Below, one piece after another: positions 14,719 to 23,877 of a stretch of 45,023 nt of DNA. The DNA is from Clostridia bacterium. Lineage in GTDB: Bacteria; Bacillota; Clostridia; Oscillospirales; Acutalibacteraceae. Position 1 is the first letter of the stretch; each line of letters starts with the position of its first letter. The position numbers and the translations under genes were made by a program. The stretch spans positions 1 to 45,023 of the forward strand of contig JAFTLT010000002.1 of NCBI GenBank assembly GCA_017452785.1, in the 5' to 3' direction. The notes under the pieces are model-generated. The model saw only the letters and a program-made list of their open reading frames with translations, had not been told where the DNA came from and made no database searches.

Positions 14719-16084
14719 AGTTAACGCAAAACTCGACCCCAAATTTCAGCCCCTTTCAGTTGTTTGCCGTGAGATGCGTAATGCAACTAAGGAAAACGGT
14801 CAGGACATAGTTATTGCTATTGAGAGAAATAAGGGCTACACCACCACATATAAAACAAGAATTTTTCCCGACGGCACAGGCCATGATGAAGACAACTTTA
14901 AGTTCGTCGAGCGTATAGCAAAGTCACTTCTCTGGGTTGCAGGCGGTTACAAGGTTATCGTTGCAGGCAGTGAAATAGTAGGCGCAAAAATCAAAGAAGC
15001 CTTCTCCTACGGCGGTCTTCGTGATTTTGATGTCAAGTTCATGGAAAGAGTCTACGAGGAAAAGTTTTCTGTTGAGGTACGTGCTTTAGAGGATGCCCCT
15101 GAGGATAAGTCCTCTGCCGCCCCTATCGGCAGACATCTTGACGGCTGCCGCATCGGCTTTGATGCAGGCGGAAGCGACCGCAAGGTCAGTGCAGTTATCG
15201 ACGGCGAGAGCGTATATTCAGAGGAAGTTGTATGGTTCCCCAAGATAAACTCCGACCCTGATTATCATTACGAGGGTATTCTCAATGCAATGAAGACTGC
15301 AGCTTCAAAGATGCCCAGAGTTGACGCAATCGGTGTTTCCTCAGCAGGTGTTTATATCGATAACCGCATTATGGTTGCTTCACTTTTCCTCAAGGTCAGT
15401 GACGAGGATTTTGATAAAAAGGTTAAGAATATGTATCTTGATGTTGCAAAGGAAATCGGTGAAGATATTCCCATTGAGGTTGCAAATGACGGTGACGTAA
15501 CAGCTCTTGCAGGAGCTATGGATTTAAACGATAACTCGGTGCTTGGTGTTGCTATGGGTACCAGCGAAGCAGGCGGCTATGTTGACCCTGACGGCAACAT
15601 CACAGGCTGGCTTAATGAGCTTGCTTTCGTGCCCGTTGACTTTAACGAAGATGCTATGGTTGATGAGTGGTCAGGCGACTACGGCTGCGGTGTCAAATAT
15701 TTCTCACAGGACGGCGTAATCAAGCTTGCACCTTTTGCAGGAATTGAGCTCGACGAAAACCTCTCCCCTGCCGAAAAGCTTAAGGTCGTTCAGGGCCTTA
15801 TGGCAAAGGGTGACGAAAACGCTGCCGCTATTTATGACACTATCGGCGCATATTTCGGCTATGCCATTGCTTATTATGCTGAATTCTATGACATAAAGCA
15901 TGTGCTTATTATGGGCAGAGTTACCTCAGGCGAAGGCGGAGTTATTCTCCTTGAGCGTACTCAGGAGGTTCTCGATAAGGAGTTCCCTGAGCTTGCAAAG
16001 AAAATTCAGCTTCACATTCCTGACGAAAACTCAAGAAGAGTTGGTCAGTCAGTTGCAGCTGCAAGTCTGCCGAAGATTAAATAA
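14708..16084 (+). CDS. ROK-family protein, probable amino-sugar kinase
   Basis: 458 aa, longer than the usual 300-aa ROK kinase because of an extra N-terminal region of about 145 residues. The ROK part starts at GFDAGGSDRK (150-159, the ATP phosphate loop) and continues with IGVSSAGVYID, VANDGDVTALAGAM and GVAMGTSEAGGYVD. The Cys-rich ROK zinc motif is not evident. Overlap with nagA suggests it phosphorylates GlcNAc, providing the substrate for NagA; that substrate is inferred from context only. The first methionine was kept because GGAGG lies 9 bp upstream, inside the end of nagA. Confidence 0.82.
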   Translation: MKLKVNAKLDPKFQPLSVVCREMRNATKENGQDIVIAIERNKGYTTTYKTRIFPDGTGHDEDNFKFVERIAKSLLWVAGGYKVIVAGSEIVGAKIKEAFSYGGLRDFDVKFMERVYEEKFSVEVRALEDAPEDKSSAAPIGRHLDGCRIGFDAGGSDRKVSAVIDGESVYSEEVVWFPKINSDPDYHYEGILNAMKTAASKMPRVDAIGVSSAGVYIDNRIMVASLFLKVSDEDFDKKVKNMYLDVAKEIGEDIPIEVANDGDVTALAGAMDLNDNSVLGVAMGTSEAGGYVDPDGNITGWLNELAFVPVDFNEDAMVDEWSGDYGCGVKYFSQDGVIKLAPFAGIELDENLSPAEKLKVVQGLMAKGDENAAAIYDTIGAYFGYAIAYYAEFYDIKHVLIMGRVTSGEGGVILLERTQEVLDKEFPELAKKIQLHIPDENSRRVGQSVAAASLPKIK

Positions 16085-16097
16085 TATCATAAAAATT

Positions 16098-16123
16098 AAA
16101 GGGCGGCGTGTGCCGTCCTTTTG
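16098..16123 (+). terminator. terminator of the nagA-ROK operon
   Basis: AAAGGGCGGC and GCCGTCCTTT form a stem around GTGT, followed by TT. The flank CATAAAAATTAAAGGGCGG is repeated almost exactly at 17099-17117 after the next gene. Confidence 0.75.
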
Positions 16124-16179
16124 GTTATAATTGCCATATTTTGCCACAGAAAATTATGATAGTCATATATTGCGAAAAA

Positions 16180-16207
16180 TGTCACATTATGTTAGAATGT
16201 GTATAAT
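16180..16207 (+). promoter_or_regulatory. possible promoter of the one-TM protein gene
   Basis: A perfect TATAAT at 16202-16207 with TGTCAC (16180-16185) at a 16-bp spacing. The -35 is weak. Confidence 0.45.
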
Positions 16208-16230
16208 AACTAATTAAAAGGAGTTATATT

Positions 16231-17097
16231 ATGAGAACACTAACAATCAAAAGAAACAAAGCCTTTGCAGGTTGGGCTACAAAATCAAAGGTCTATGTAG
16301 AAGATTATATGAACAACGATATAATTATAAATGGCGTACCTTGCCGCAAAATCGGCACTCTCAAAAACGGAGAAGAAAAATCCTTTGAAATTGAGCCTGT
16401 AGCAACAAGAGTATATATAATAGGTGATAAATTAAGTAGAAATATGTGTAACGATTTCTGTAAAATCCCTGCAGGTGAAGAGGATGTTGTTCTCACCGGT
16501 GAGCATAAATATAATCCTTTTAACGGAAATGCTTTCCGATTTGACGGTGTAACTGACGAGGAGGTTTTGGCAAACAGAAAAAAGACAAATAAAAAAGCTG
16601 CTCTGTTTTTTGCATTCCTTGTTGTTGTTGGTTTTTGCATCGGATTTGCCCTTACATTCTTCGGTGATATAGACGACATTTACCCCGAAGCCTTCACCTA
16701 CGGCAATATGTCAATAACACTGACCAATGAATTTTCAGAAAGAAATGTAGACGGTTTTTCAGCTTGCTATGAGTCCTATTCTTCTATTATTCTTATCAAC
16801 AAAGATGATAAGGAATTCTTTGAAGATTTTGATTCATATACCTTGGAAGAATACGGTAATGACATAATAGAAAACAGTGAATATGATGTAGAGTTACAGA
16901 AGGAAAACGGTCTTACATATTTCGAATATGTATATAATGATGAGGAAAGCGGTGACGTATATTCCTATTTTGTCCCCGTTTATAAATCAGACGATGCTTT
17001 CTGGCTTTTCCAATTCTCATCTTTTGAAGAAGACTATGAAACCTACCGTGAGCAATTCGTTGAGTGGGCAAAGACAGTTGAGTTTGCGCAAGAGTAA
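16231..17097 (+). CDS. single-pass membrane protein of unknown function
   Basis: 288 aa. An N-terminal cytosolic domain (about 1-115; beta-rich, with INGVPCRKIGTLKNGEEKSF and a VFLTG-like strand) is followed by one membrane helix at about 122-146 (KKAALFFAFLVVVGFCIGF). The acidic, aromatic-rich domain beyond it (150-288) is probably extracellular. No family is certain; related proteins with the same N-terminus occur, as I recall, in other Clostridia. AAAAGGAG lies 9 bp before the ATG. It is a single-gene unit bounded by two nearly identical terminators. Confidence 0.75.
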   Translation: MRTLTIKRNKAFAGWATKSKVYVEDYMNNDIIINGVPCRKIGTLKNGEEKSFEIEPVATRVYIIGDKLSRNMCNDFCKIPAGEEDVVLTGEHKYNPFNGNAFRFDGVTDEEVLANRKKTNKKAALFFAFLVVVGFCIGFALTFFGDIDDIYPEAFTYGNMSITLTNEFSERNVDGFSACYESYSSIILINKDDKEFFEDFDSYTLEEYGNDIIENSEYDVELQKENGLTYFEYVYNDEESGDVYSYFVPVYKSDDAFWLFQFSSFEEDYETYREQFVEWAKTVEFAQE

Positions 17098-17108
17098 GCA
17101 TAAAAATT

Positions 17109-17137
17109 AAAGGGCGGTGAGAACCGTCCTTTTTTTG
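17109..17137. terminator. terminator between the convergent genes
   Basis: AAAGGGCGGT and ACCGTCCTTT around GAGA, followed by TTTTTTT. On the minus strand the tail is TTTAATTTTTA, so it can also stop the convergent methyltransferase gene. Confidence 0.85.
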
Positions 17138-17153
17138 TGAGGTTAAATCAATT

Positions 17154-17879
17154 CTATTCTTTTCTTAATATTAAATGATGAAAGAAAGCTATACCTCTGA
17201 ACTCATCACTCTCTGATACAGAAAGCTCTATATCTAACATTGTTTCAAGCCAATCTTTTTGATATTTGATTTTATTATCCTGTAAACCGTAAAAAGTACA
17301 AATACCATAGAGCTTAGCAATTTTAAAATCCTCGACTTCAAGCTCTTCATCTTCATAAACTTTAATCTCACCAAAGTTCCTTGAAATGTTTTTGCCACCA
17401 TTTAATAGAGTTTTTACTGCATTGATATCATAGTCGAAAACTGCTTTTTGCATTATTCTGCCGGCTTTGTTATGTTTAACCACTGAAATAAATCCATCTT
17501 TTTTTAGTACACGAGCAAACTCTTTTAGAATTATGGCTCTATCCTCTACATACTCAAAAACATTATGACATATTATACAGTCAAAGTTCTCATCACTAAA
17601 TTGCTTCAAAGTTTCAATGCTTCCTACTATCTGTTCAAAAGACTGATTTTTCTTACCGCCTATTTCTATCATATCATTTGACAGCTCAACTGCAGTAACA
17701 TCATTATTTTTTGACAAATATTCAGCTGTAATGCCAAAACCGCTACCAAAATCCAATATCTTTTTACCTGTCAATTCGGGCAACTGTCTCCATGCACACA
17801 AATAAAACAGCCTCCCCCAAGGCTCGTTGACATAATCAAAATAAGAATACAACTTTTTGTTTTTCAGCTTATCAAACAT
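17154..17879 (-). CDS. class I SAM-dependent methyltransferase
   Basis: A 241-aa cytosolic protein with the SAM-binding glycine loop KKILDFGSGFGITAEYL (about 38-54), the acidic residue of motif II in TAVELSNDM, and motif IV-like FDCIICHNVFEYV. It belongs to the Methyltransf_11/UbiE-like small-molecule group; the substrate is unknown. Monocistronic, with promoter at 17909-17937. GGGGTGATAAA precedes the ATG. Confidence 0.88.
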   Translation of the reverse strand: MFDKLKNKKLYSYFDYVNEPWGRLFYLCAWRQLPELTGKKILDFGSGFGITAEYLSKNNDVTAVELSNDMIEIGGKKNQSFEQIVGSIETLKQFSDENFDCIICHNVFEYVEDRAIILKEFARVLKKDGFISVVKHNKAGRIMQKAVFDYDINAVKTLLNGGKNISRNFGEIKVYEDEELEVEDFKIAKLYGICTFYGLQDNKIKYQKDWLETMLDIELSVSESDEFRGIAFFHHLILRKE

Positions 17880-17908
17880 ATTTTATCACCCCATTCACTT
17901 GTTTAAAT

Positions 17909-17937
17909 ATTATATATTAATAACTTTCTAAATTCAA
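17909..17937 (-). promoter_or_regulatory. promoter of the methyltransferase gene
   Basis: TTGAAT (17932-17937), a 17-bp spacer and TATAAT (17909-17914). Confidence 0.7.
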
Positions 17938-17978
17938 TCGTTTATACACATTCTTAAGAATCTTTCTCGCTCGCCGCA

Positions 17979-18080
17979 GGGCATTCTTTTTGCTATCGCC
18001 CAAAAAGAATCAAAAATGCGATGTCATTCTGCGTTCTGCACTCTGCATTCTGCACTTCTTTGTCGCTCTGCGACAAAGAA
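17979..18080. repeat. cluster of dispersed intergenic repeats
   Basis: Three elements in a row. (i) An inverted repeat ATTCTTTTTG (17983-17992)/CAAAAAGAAT (18001-18010) preceded by GGGC, the same design as the element at 44974-45017. (ii) A 23-nt CTGC-rich repeat at 18026-18048 that recurs in opposite orientation at 27009-27031 with one mismatch. (iii) A perfect 11-bp palindrome TTCTTTGTCGC-TCT-GCGACAAAGAA at 18056-18080. Confidence 0.75.
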
Positions 18081-18081
18081 A

Positions 18082-18111
18082 AAAGCCACCGCACTTTCAT
18101 GCAGTAGCTTT
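18082..18111 (-). terminator. terminator of rplU-prp-rpmA
   Basis: A 12-bp stem (with two G-U pairs as RNA) between TGCAGTAGCTTT and AAAGCCACCGCA, followed on the minus strand by TTTTTT. Confidence 0.85.
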
Positions 18112-18121
18112 AAATGTACAA

Positions 18122-18406
18122 TTACTGTTCGATTGCGTAAACGCTAACCTTTTTGCGATCCTTGCCCATACGCTCAAACTTAACCTTACCGTCGATAAGA
18201 GCGAAAAGTGAATCGTCTGAACCTCTGCCAACGTTGTTACCCGGATGGATGTGAGTACCACGCTGCTTTACGAGGATGTTGCCTGCAAGAACGAACTGAC
18301 CGTCTGCACGCTTAACACCAAGTCTCTTTGATTCAGAGTCACGACCGTTACGGGTTGAACCCATACCTTTTTTGTGAGCAAATAACTGGATATTTATCTT
18401 AAGCAT
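18122..18406 (-). CDS. rpmA: 50S ribosomal protein L27 with cleavable N-terminal extension
   Basis: 94 aa. The N-terminus is extended by nine residues (MLKINIQLF) before the mature AHKKG sequence that reaches into the peptidyl-transferase centre. This is the Firmicutes form that must be trimmed by the Prp protease, whose gene is the next one upstream. Body motifs [17 protein letters not shown] and [14 protein letters not shown] are standard. The last gene of the rplU-prp-rpmA operon. Confidence 0.97.
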   Translation of the reverse strand: MLKINIQLFAHKKGMGSTRNGRDSESKRLGVKRADGQFVLAGNILVKQRGTHIHPGNNVGRGSDDSLFALIDGKVKFERMGKDRKKVSVYAIEQ

Positions 18407-18428
18407 TTGTTACACCTCCGTATTATTC

Positions 18429-18743
18429 TTAAACAGTTTCTGTTTTGCAGGAAATATATTCACTGTAATCCCCTGCGAGTGATTCAAGGTGAAGTCTTAA
18501 ACCTCTGAGATGATTTTCACTCTCTTCAAATTTATCCTTGAGAATAAAACTGAAATAGGCTTCTCTCAGATCAATGTCAGCCTTGGCACCGACTATTTCG
18601 GTCAAAGTGTTGGCTGTCAGGTACGCTGCCGAGGAAACGCTTGCACAAACAATATCGTAACCCTCTTCATCATATCCGCTGTGCTCTTTTATAAGAAAGC
18701 CTCTGAGCTTTTCATCTTTTTCGTAAAAAACTACCTTCGTCAT
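18429..18743 (-). CDS. prp: ribosomal-processing cysteine protease Prp
   Basis: 104 aa, the normal size. The catalytic pair is visible as His21 (in KEHSGY) and Cys33 (in DIVCASVSSAA). It removes the N-terminal extension of L27 before or during 50S assembly. It is placed between rplU and rpmA, 3 bp after the L21 stop, the standard Firmicutes arrangement. Confidence 0.95.
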   Translation of the reverse strand: MTKVVFYEKDEKLRGFLIKEHSGYDEEGYDIVCASVSSAAYLTANTLTEIVGAKADIDLREAYFSFILKDKFEESENHLRGLRLHLESLAGDYSEYISCKTETV

Positions 18744-18746
18744 AAC

Positions 18747-19058
18747 TTAAGCGTTGATAGCTGAAATTTCAACCTTAGTGTAGGGCTGTCTGTGACCCAT
18801 CTTACGCTTAGCATTTTTCTTGGGCTTGTAGGTAAATACTACTACCTTCTTAGCCTTACCGTTTTTGATTGCCTTTGCTGTTACTGTTGCGCCGTCAACA
18901 TAGGGAGCACCAACCTTGATGCCGTCGTCTGCGCCAACTGCAATAACCTTATCAAAGGTAACTTCGGAGTCTGCTTCAACGTCAAGCTTTTCGATGTAGA
19001 GAGTGTCGCCTGCTTCTACCTTATACTGCTTGCCGCCTGTTTCGATAATTGCGTACAT
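18747..19058 (-). CDS. rplU: 50S ribosomal protein L21
   Basis: 103 aa, standard length. It starts [18 protein letters not shown] and ends with the basic [21 protein letters not shown] signature. First gene of the operon with prp and rpmA; preceded by a consensus promoter and a candidate L21 leader. Confidence 0.98.
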   Translation of the reverse strand: MYAIIETGGKQYKVEAGDTLYIEKLDVEADSEVTFDKVIAVGADDGIKVGAPYVDGATVTAKAIKNGKAKKVVVFTYKPKKNAKRKMGHRQPYTKVEISAINA

Positions 19059-19079
19059 TTTTCTTTCCTTCCTTTATTA

Positions 19080-19147
19080 TGGACTCGCTGATTTGAGGCG
19101 GATATTTCTATCCTTATGGCATGACAAACCACGCCGCCTTTTACATG
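19080..19147 (-). promoter_or_regulatory. candidate ribosomal protein L21 leader
   Basis: The minus-strand transcript between the promoter and rplU contains GGCGGCGTGGTTTGTCATGCC, an ATAAGGATAGAAATATCCGCC hairpin region (GGATA/TATCC) and CAGCGAGTCC. I recognise this as resembling the conserved L21 leader motif of Firmicutes, thought to be an autoregulatory site. Borders are approximate. Confidence 0.65.
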
Positions 19148-19158
19148 CGGTATGAATG

Positions 19159-19187
19159 AGTATATCATAAGTAACTGAGTTTGTCAA
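19159..19187 (-). promoter_or_regulatory. promoter of the rplU operon
   Basis: Perfect TTGACA (19182-19187), a 17-bp spacer and TATACT (19159-19164). Confidence 0.85.
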
Positions 19188-19212
19188 TAATTAAATGCAA
19201 ACTTTTTTCAAA

Positions 19213-19240
19213 AAAGACTCCCACATAAGTGAGAGCCTTT
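19213..19240 (-). terminator. terminator of tuf / the str operon
   Basis: A 12-bp stem AAAGACTCCCAC (19213-19224)/GTGAGAGCCTTT (19229-19240), with G-U pairs in the RNA, followed on the minus strand by TTTTTT. Confidence 0.85.
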
Positions 19241-19256
19241 AAGTGATCTAATTGAA

Positions 19257-20459
19257 TTAGTCGTTGATAGCTGTAACAACGCCTGAACCAACTGTACGGC
19301 CACCTTCACGGATAGCGAAACGAAGACCTTCTTCGATAGCGATTTCTGTGATAAGTGTAACATCCATTTCAACGTTATCACCGGGCATGCACATTTCTGT
19401 GCCTTCGGGAAGTGAAATAGTACCTGTAACGTCAGTTGTTCTGAAGTAGAACTGAGGACGATAGTTGTTGAAGAAAGGTGTGTGACGGCCGCCTTCGTCC
19501 TTATTAAGAACGTAAACCTGACCACGGAACTTTGTGTGGGGGTGAATTGAGCCGGGCTTTGCAAGAACCTGTCCACGTTCGATTTCTGTTCTCTGGATAC
19601 CACGAAGAAGAGCACCGATGTTGTCACCAGCCTCAGCATAGTCAAGGATCTTTCTGAACATTTCGATACCTGTGCAAACAGTCTTTCTCTTTTCTTCTGT
19701 AAGACCAACGATTTCGAGTTCTTCACCAGTCTTGAGCTGACCTCTTTCAACTCTACCTGTAGCAACTGTACCACGACCTGTGATTGTGAATACGTCTTCA
19801 ACGGGCATAAGGAAGGGCATGTCAGCCTTTCTGTCGGGTGTGGGGATGTAGCTGTCAACTGCAGCCATGAGTTCCCAGATGGGAGCAAGCTCGGGAGCGT
19901 TTACGTCGTTGCCTGCATATTCGAGAGCCTTGAGAGCTGAACCCTTGATGATGGGTGTATCATCGCCGGGGAATTCATATTCATCAAGAGTCTCACGGAT
20001 TTCCATTTCAACGAGTTCGAGAAGCTCTTCATCGTCAACCTGGTCAACCTTGTTCATGAATACGATGATGTAGGGAACGCCAACCTGACGAGCAAGAAGA
20101 AGGTGTTCTTTTGTCTGAGCCATGGGGCCGTCTGTTGAAGCGATAACAAGGATAGCACCGTCCATCTGTGCAGCACCTGTGATCATGTTCTTGATGTAGT
20201 CGGCGTGGCCCGGGCAGTCAACGTGAGCGTAGTGACGGTTGTCTGTCTCGTACTCAACGTGTGAAGTATTGATTGTGATACCTCTTTCTCTTTCTTCGGG
20301 AGCCTTATCGATGTTTGCGTAATCGATGAAGTCTGCGCCACCCTTCATAGCGAGTGTCTTTGTGATAGCTGCTGTAAGGGTTGTCTTACCGTGGTCAACG
20401 TGGCCGATTGTACCAATGTTAACGTGGGGCTTGGTTCTTTCAAATTTTGCTTTTGCCAT
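19257..20459 (-). CDS. tuf: translation elongation factor Tu
   Basis: 400 aa, standard length. GTP-binding motifs are GHVDHGKT (19-26), the switch I RGITINT, DCPGH and NKVD, and the domain 2/3 sequences are canonical. It delivers aminoacyl-tRNA to the ribosome. Last gene of the str cluster, 112 bp after fusA, and probably also expressed from its own promoter at 20525-20553. AAGGAGGAG lies 6 bp before the ATG. Confidence 0.99.
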   Translation of the reverse strand: MAKAKFERTKPHVNIGTIGHVDHGKTTLTAAITKTLAMKGGADFIDYANIDKAPEERERGITINTSHVEYETDNRHYAHVDCPGHADYIKNMITGAAQMDGAILVIASTDGPMAQTKEHLLLARQVGVPYIIVFMNKVDQVDDEELLELVEMEIRETLDEYEFPGDDTPIIKGSALKALEYAGNDVNAPELAPIWELMAAVDSYIPTPDRKADMPFLMPVEDVFTITGRGTVATGRVERGQLKTGEELEIVGLTEEKRKTVCTGIEMFRKILDYAEAGDNIGALLRGIQRTEIERGQVLAKPGSIHPHTKFRGQVYVLNKDEGGRHTPFFNNYRPQFYFRTTDVTGTISLPEGTEMCMPGDNVEMDVTLITEIAIEEGLRFAIREGGRTVGSGVVTAIND

Positions 20460-20501
20460 TGGAATCTCCTCCTTAATATTAGCAATTATTTTTATTTTGG
20501 G

Positions 20502-20516
20502 TGTAGCTGAGCTACA
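20502..20516. repeat. perfect 7-bp palindrome in the tuf leader
   Basis: TGTAGCT-G-AGCTACA, between the tuf -10 box and the ribosome binding site. It could be an operator or a small leader hairpin; no function is known to me. Confidence 0.45.
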
Positions 20517-20524
20517 TTATTTAT

Positions 20525-20553
20525 ATTCTACCAAGAATATACGAGAATTTCAA
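20525..20553 (-). promoter_or_regulatory. internal promoter for tuf
   Basis: TTGAAA (20548-20553), a 17-bp spacer and TAGAAT (20525-20530) in the fusA-tuf gap. Confidence 0.6.
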
Positions 20554-20571
20554 GACCTTTTTAAGAAAAAA

Positions 20572-22650
20572 TTAGTCTCTCTTGCCTCTTTCTGTAACAA
20601 TTGACTCTGCAATTGACTTGGGAACTTCTTTATAACCGTCGGGTTCCATTACATACTGACCACGACCCTGTGTCTTTGAACGAAGGTCTGTAGCGTAACC
20701 GAACATCTCAGCAAGAGGTACTCTTGCATTGATCTGCTTAACACCTGTACGGTCTTCAAAGCCCTGAATTTCGCCACGGCGTGAGTTAAGGTCGCCGATA
20801 ACGTCGCCCATGTAATCTTCGGGAGTAATAACTACTACCTTCATAATGGGTTCGAGAAGTACGGGGCTTGCTTTCTTAGCAGCATCTTTAAATGCCATTG
20901 AACCTGCAATCTTGAAGGCCATTTCTGATGAGTCAACCTCATGGTATGAACCATCATAAAGTGTAACCTTAACGTCTACCATGCTGTAGCCTGCGATAAC
21001 ACCTGACTGCATAGCGCCCTGGATACCTGCATCAACGGGTCCGATGTATTCCTTGGGAACAGCACCGCCGACGATGTTGTTAACAAACTCATATCCCTTG
21101 TCGGGGTTGGGCTCAATGTTGATCTTAACGTGACCGTACTGACCCTTACCACCTGACTGAAGAGCGTACTTTGTATCTGAAGAAGCAGTTGCACGGATAG
21201 TTTCTCTGTAAGCAACCTGAGGCTTACCTACGTTAGCTTCAACTTTGAATTCACGAAGAAGTCTGTCAACGATGATTTCAAGGTGAAGCTCACCCATACC
21301 TGCAATGATTGTCTGGCCTGTTTCTTCATCTGTGTAGCAACGGAATGTGGGGTCTTCTTCAGCAAGCTTCTGAAGGCCGATGCCCATCTTTTCCTGACCT
21401 GCCTTGGTTTTGGGCTCGATAGCAACACGGATAACGGGCTCAGGGAAGTTCATTGATTCAAGAATAATGGGATTCTTCTGATCGCAGAGTGTGTCACCTG
21501 TAGTTGTGTTCTTAAGACCAACTGTAGCAGCAATATCACCTGCATAAACAATATCAATGTCTTCTCTGTGGTTAGCGTGCATCTGAAGGATACGACCGAG
21601 TCTTTCTCTGTTATCCTTAACTGAGTTGTAAACAGTTGTACCTGCTTCAACTGTACCTGAGTACACACGGAAGAAGCAAAGCTTACCAACGAAGGGGTCG
21701 GTAGCAATCTTGAAAGCAAGAGCTGCAAAAGGCTCATCATCTGATGAATGTCTTACTTCCTCTTCTTCTGTATCAGGGTTAACACCCTTTATAGCTTCAA
21801 TGTCTGTGGGAGCCGGCATGTAGTCAACAATGTTGTCAAGCAGCGGCTGAACACCCTTGTTACGGTATGAAGTACCGCAGCAAACAGGAACCATATCGTT
21901 TGAAATAGTTGCCTTACGGATGATCTTCTTCATCTCAGCTACTGTAGGCTCTTCGCCTTCAAAATATTTTTCCATGAGCTCCTCATCCATTTCGCAAACT
22001 GCTTCGATGAGGTTCTGACGGTATTCTTCAGCGATGTCCTTCATGTCATCGGGAATTTCTTCCACTCTTACATCTTTACCCATATCGTCATAATAAACGA
22101 TAGCGTTGTTGTTTACAAGGTCAACAATACCTTTAAAATCGCTCTCTGAACCGATGGGGAGCTGCACGGGCACTGCATTGCAGTTGAAACGCTCCTTGAT
22201 CATCTTGAGAACGCGGAAGAAGTCTGCACCCATAATGTCCATCTTATTAACATAGATCATACGGGGAACTTTATACTCGTCAGCCTGACGCCAAACTGTT
22301 TCACTCTGAGGCTCAACGCCGCCCTTAGCGCAAAGAACAGTTACTGAACCGTCAAGTACGCGGAGTGAACGCTGAACTTCAACTGTAAAGTCAACGTGGC
22401 CCGGAGTGTCGATGATATTGATACGGTGCTCTTTCCAGAAGCATGTGGTAGCAGCTGAAGTAATTGTAATACCTCTTTCCTGCTCCTGAGCCATCCAGTC
22501 CATAGTTGCTGAACCGTCGTGGGTTTCACCAATCTTATGGTTAACGCCTGTGTAATAGAGAATTCTCTCTGAAGTTGTTGTCTTACCGGCGTCGATATGA
22601 GCCATAATACCAATGTTTCTTGTTTTTTCAAGAGATACCTTTCTGGCCAT
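20572..22650 (-). CDS. fusA: translation elongation factor G
   Basis: 692 aa, standard length. The G domain has AHIDAGKTT near residue 17-25, the switch region [17 protein letters not shown] and NKMD. C-terminal domains IV-V end with [20 protein letters not shown]. It catalyses ribosomal translocation and, with RRF, recycling. Third gene of rpsL-rpsG-fusA-tuf, 39 bp after rpsG; TAGGAGGATAAAATT precedes the ATG. Confidence 0.99.
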   Translation of the reverse strand: MARKVSLEKTRNIGIMAHIDAGKTTTSERILYYTGVNHKIGETHDGSATMDWMAQEQERGITITSAATTCFWKEHRINIIDTPGHVDFTVEVQRSLRVLDGSVTVLCAKGGVEPQSETVWRQADEYKVPRMIYVNKMDIMGADFFRVLKMIKERFNCNAVPVQLPIGSESDFKGIVDLVNNNAIVYYDDMGKDVRVEEIPDDMKDIAEEYRQNLIEAVCEMDEELMEKYFEGEEPTVAEMKKIIRKATISNDMVPVCCGTSYRNKGVQPLLDNIVDYMPAPTDIEAIKGVNPDTEEEEVRHSSDDEPFAALAFKIATDPFVGKLCFFRVYSGTVEAGTTVYNSVKDNRERLGRILQMHANHREDIDIVYAGDIAATVGLKNTTTGDTLCDQKNPIILESMNFPEPVIRVAIEPKTKAGQEKMGIGLQKLAEEDPTFRCYTDEETGQTIIAGMGELHLEIIVDRLLREFKVEANVGKPQVAYRETIRATASSDTKYALQSGGKGQYGHVKINIEPNPDKGYEFVNNIVGGAVPKEYIGPVDAGIQGAMQSGVIAGYSMVDVKVTLYDGSYHEVDSSEMAFKIAGSMAFKDAAKKASPVLLEPIMKVVVITPEDYMGDVIGDLNSRRGEIQGFEDRTGVKQINARVPLAEMFGYATDLRSKTQGRGQYVMEPDGYKEVPKSIAESIVTERGKRD

Positions 22651-22689
22651 AATTTTATCCTCCTATAAGAATTTAAGCGAATAAGGTTA

Positions 22690-23160
22690 TTACCATCTGA
22701 AATGTGCGAAAGCCTTGTTAGCTTCTGCCATCTTATGGGTATCTTCACGCTTCTTGAATGCTGAACCTGTTTCGTTGGTAGCATCAATGATTTCGTTGGC
22801 AAGTCTTTCCTTCATTGTTCTTTCTGAACGCTGACGGCTGTAAAGAGTAATCCAACGAAGACCCAGTGTCTGTCTTCTTTCGGGACGAACATCCATGGGT
22901 ACCTGGTAAGTTGAACCACCTACACGGCGAGCCTTAACTTCGAGCAAGGGCATAACATTTTCCATTGCTGCTTCAAAAACCTCAAGGGGTTCCTTACCTG
23001 TTTTTTCTTTGATGATATCAAAAGCGTCGTAAACGATCTTCTGAGCGACACCCTTTTTACCATCGTACATAACACTGTTGATAAGACGTGTTACAAGCTT
23101 TGAATTGTAAAGCGGATCCGGCAAAACATCACGTTTTGCGATCTGGCCTCTTCTTGGCAC
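22690..23160 (-). CDS. rpsG: 30S ribosomal protein S7 (GTG start)
   Basis: 156 aa, the standard length when started at the GTG at 23158-23160 ([15 protein letters not shown]). GAAGGAGGG lies 6 bp upstream of that GTG. A reading frame 48 codons longer is open, but it runs across the spacer and has no ribosome binding site. The 212-bp gap to rpsL holds a hairpin that overlaps the rpsL stop (23353-23374) and a GACAGC/GCTGTC hairpin at about 23268-23283. In E. coli S7 represses translation at this interval; whether that holds here is not known. Confidence 0.97.
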   Translation of the reverse strand: MPRRGQIAKRDVLPDPLYNSKLVTRLINSVMYDGKKGVAQKIVYDAFDIIKEKTGKEPLEVFEAAMENVMPLLEVKARRVGGSTYQVPMDVRPERRQTLGLRWITLYSRQRSERTMKERLANEIIDATNETGSAFKKREDTHKMAEANKAFAHFRW

Positions 23161-23352
23161 TGCGCTTCCCTCCTTCATAATAATGATATCATAGGTACTC
23201 GAGTGACAAATTCCCGTCGGCACCAAATTGAGAGGCATACAATAATATATATACACTCTCACATTCGACAGCTGATGCTGTCTGCCTGCAAGAAGATTTG
23301 TCAATTCATAGTTTTTTCCGCCTGACTACGGAATTTTAAAAAAAGTGTTTTT

Positions 23353-23374
23353 AATTCAGAAATTTATCTGAATT
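23353..23374 (-). terminator. hairpin at the rpsL stop codon, possible attenuator
   Basis: AATTCAGA (23353-23360) pairs with TCTGAATT (23367-23374). On the minus strand the stem is followed by AAAAACACTTTTTTT, so the T run is 6 nt away. It could give partial termination between rpsL and rpsG. Confidence 0.45.
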
Positions 23375-23795
23375 ATTTCTTAGCTGCCTTAGGACGCTTA
23401 GCACCGTACTTTGAACGGGACTGCATTCTTCCGTTAACGCCCTGAGTATCAAGTGTACCGCGAACGATGTGGTAACGAACACCGGGAAGGTCCTTAACAC
23501 GGCCGCCTCTGATGAGAACAACGCTATGTTCCTGAAGGTTGTGACCTACGCCGGGAATGTAAGCTGAAACTTCAATTCCGTTTGTAAGACGAACTCTGGC
23601 AATCTTACGAAGAGCTGAGTTAGGCTTTTTCGGTGTAGCTGTCTTAACTGCTGTGCAAACGCCACGCTTCTGAGGTGAGTTATGGTCTGTCATTACATTC
23701 TTCTTTGAGTTGAGACCCTTGAGAAGAGCAGGTGCCTTCGGCTTCTTAACGAGTGTTTCTCTACCATTACGAACTAACTGGTTAAAGGTAGGCAA
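23373..23795 (-). CDS. rpsL: 30S ribosomal protein S12 (TTG start)
   Basis: 140 aa starting at TTG 23795 ([12 protein letters not shown], the normal S12 N-terminus). An in-frame ATG three codons earlier (23804) abuts the Shine-Dalgarno AAGGAG with no spacing, whereas the TTG sits 9 bp after it. The decoding-centre motif [11 protein letters not shown] is intact, with both lysines expected of streptomycin-sensitive S12; [13 protein letters not shown] and GVRYHIVRG follow. First gene of the str operon, behind a perfect consensus promoter. Confidence 0.96.
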   Translation of the reverse strand: MPTFNQLVRNGRETLVKKPKAPALLKGLNSKKNVMTDHNSPQKRGVCTAVKTATPKKPNSALRKIARVRLTNGIEVSAYIPGVGHNLQEHSVVLIRGGRVKDLPGVRYHIVRGTLDTQGVNGRMQSRSKYGAKRPKAAKK

Positions 23796-23848
23796 TCGTA
23801 GCATCTCCTTTCTTTAAATATTGAATGCTTATAATCGCATGCCTAGAT

Positions 23849-23877
23849 ATTATAACTCAACTGCCCTGTTTTGTCAA
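23849..23877 (-). promoter_or_regulatory. consensus promoter of the str operon
   Basis: TTGACA (23872-23877), 17-bp spacer and TATAAT (23849-23854): a perfect SigA promoter, as expected for a ribosomal operon. Confidence 0.92.

Noticed and set aside
19208-19888. 226-aa minus-strand frame overlapping tuf in another phase
   Set aside because: EF-Tu is certain in this region; the alternative frame is Ser/Leu/Thr-rich and results from biased codon use.
23161-23304. N-terminal extension of S7 by 48 residues
   Set aside because: The extension has no ribosome binding site, whereas the GTG start has a strong one and yields the canonical 156-aa protein.
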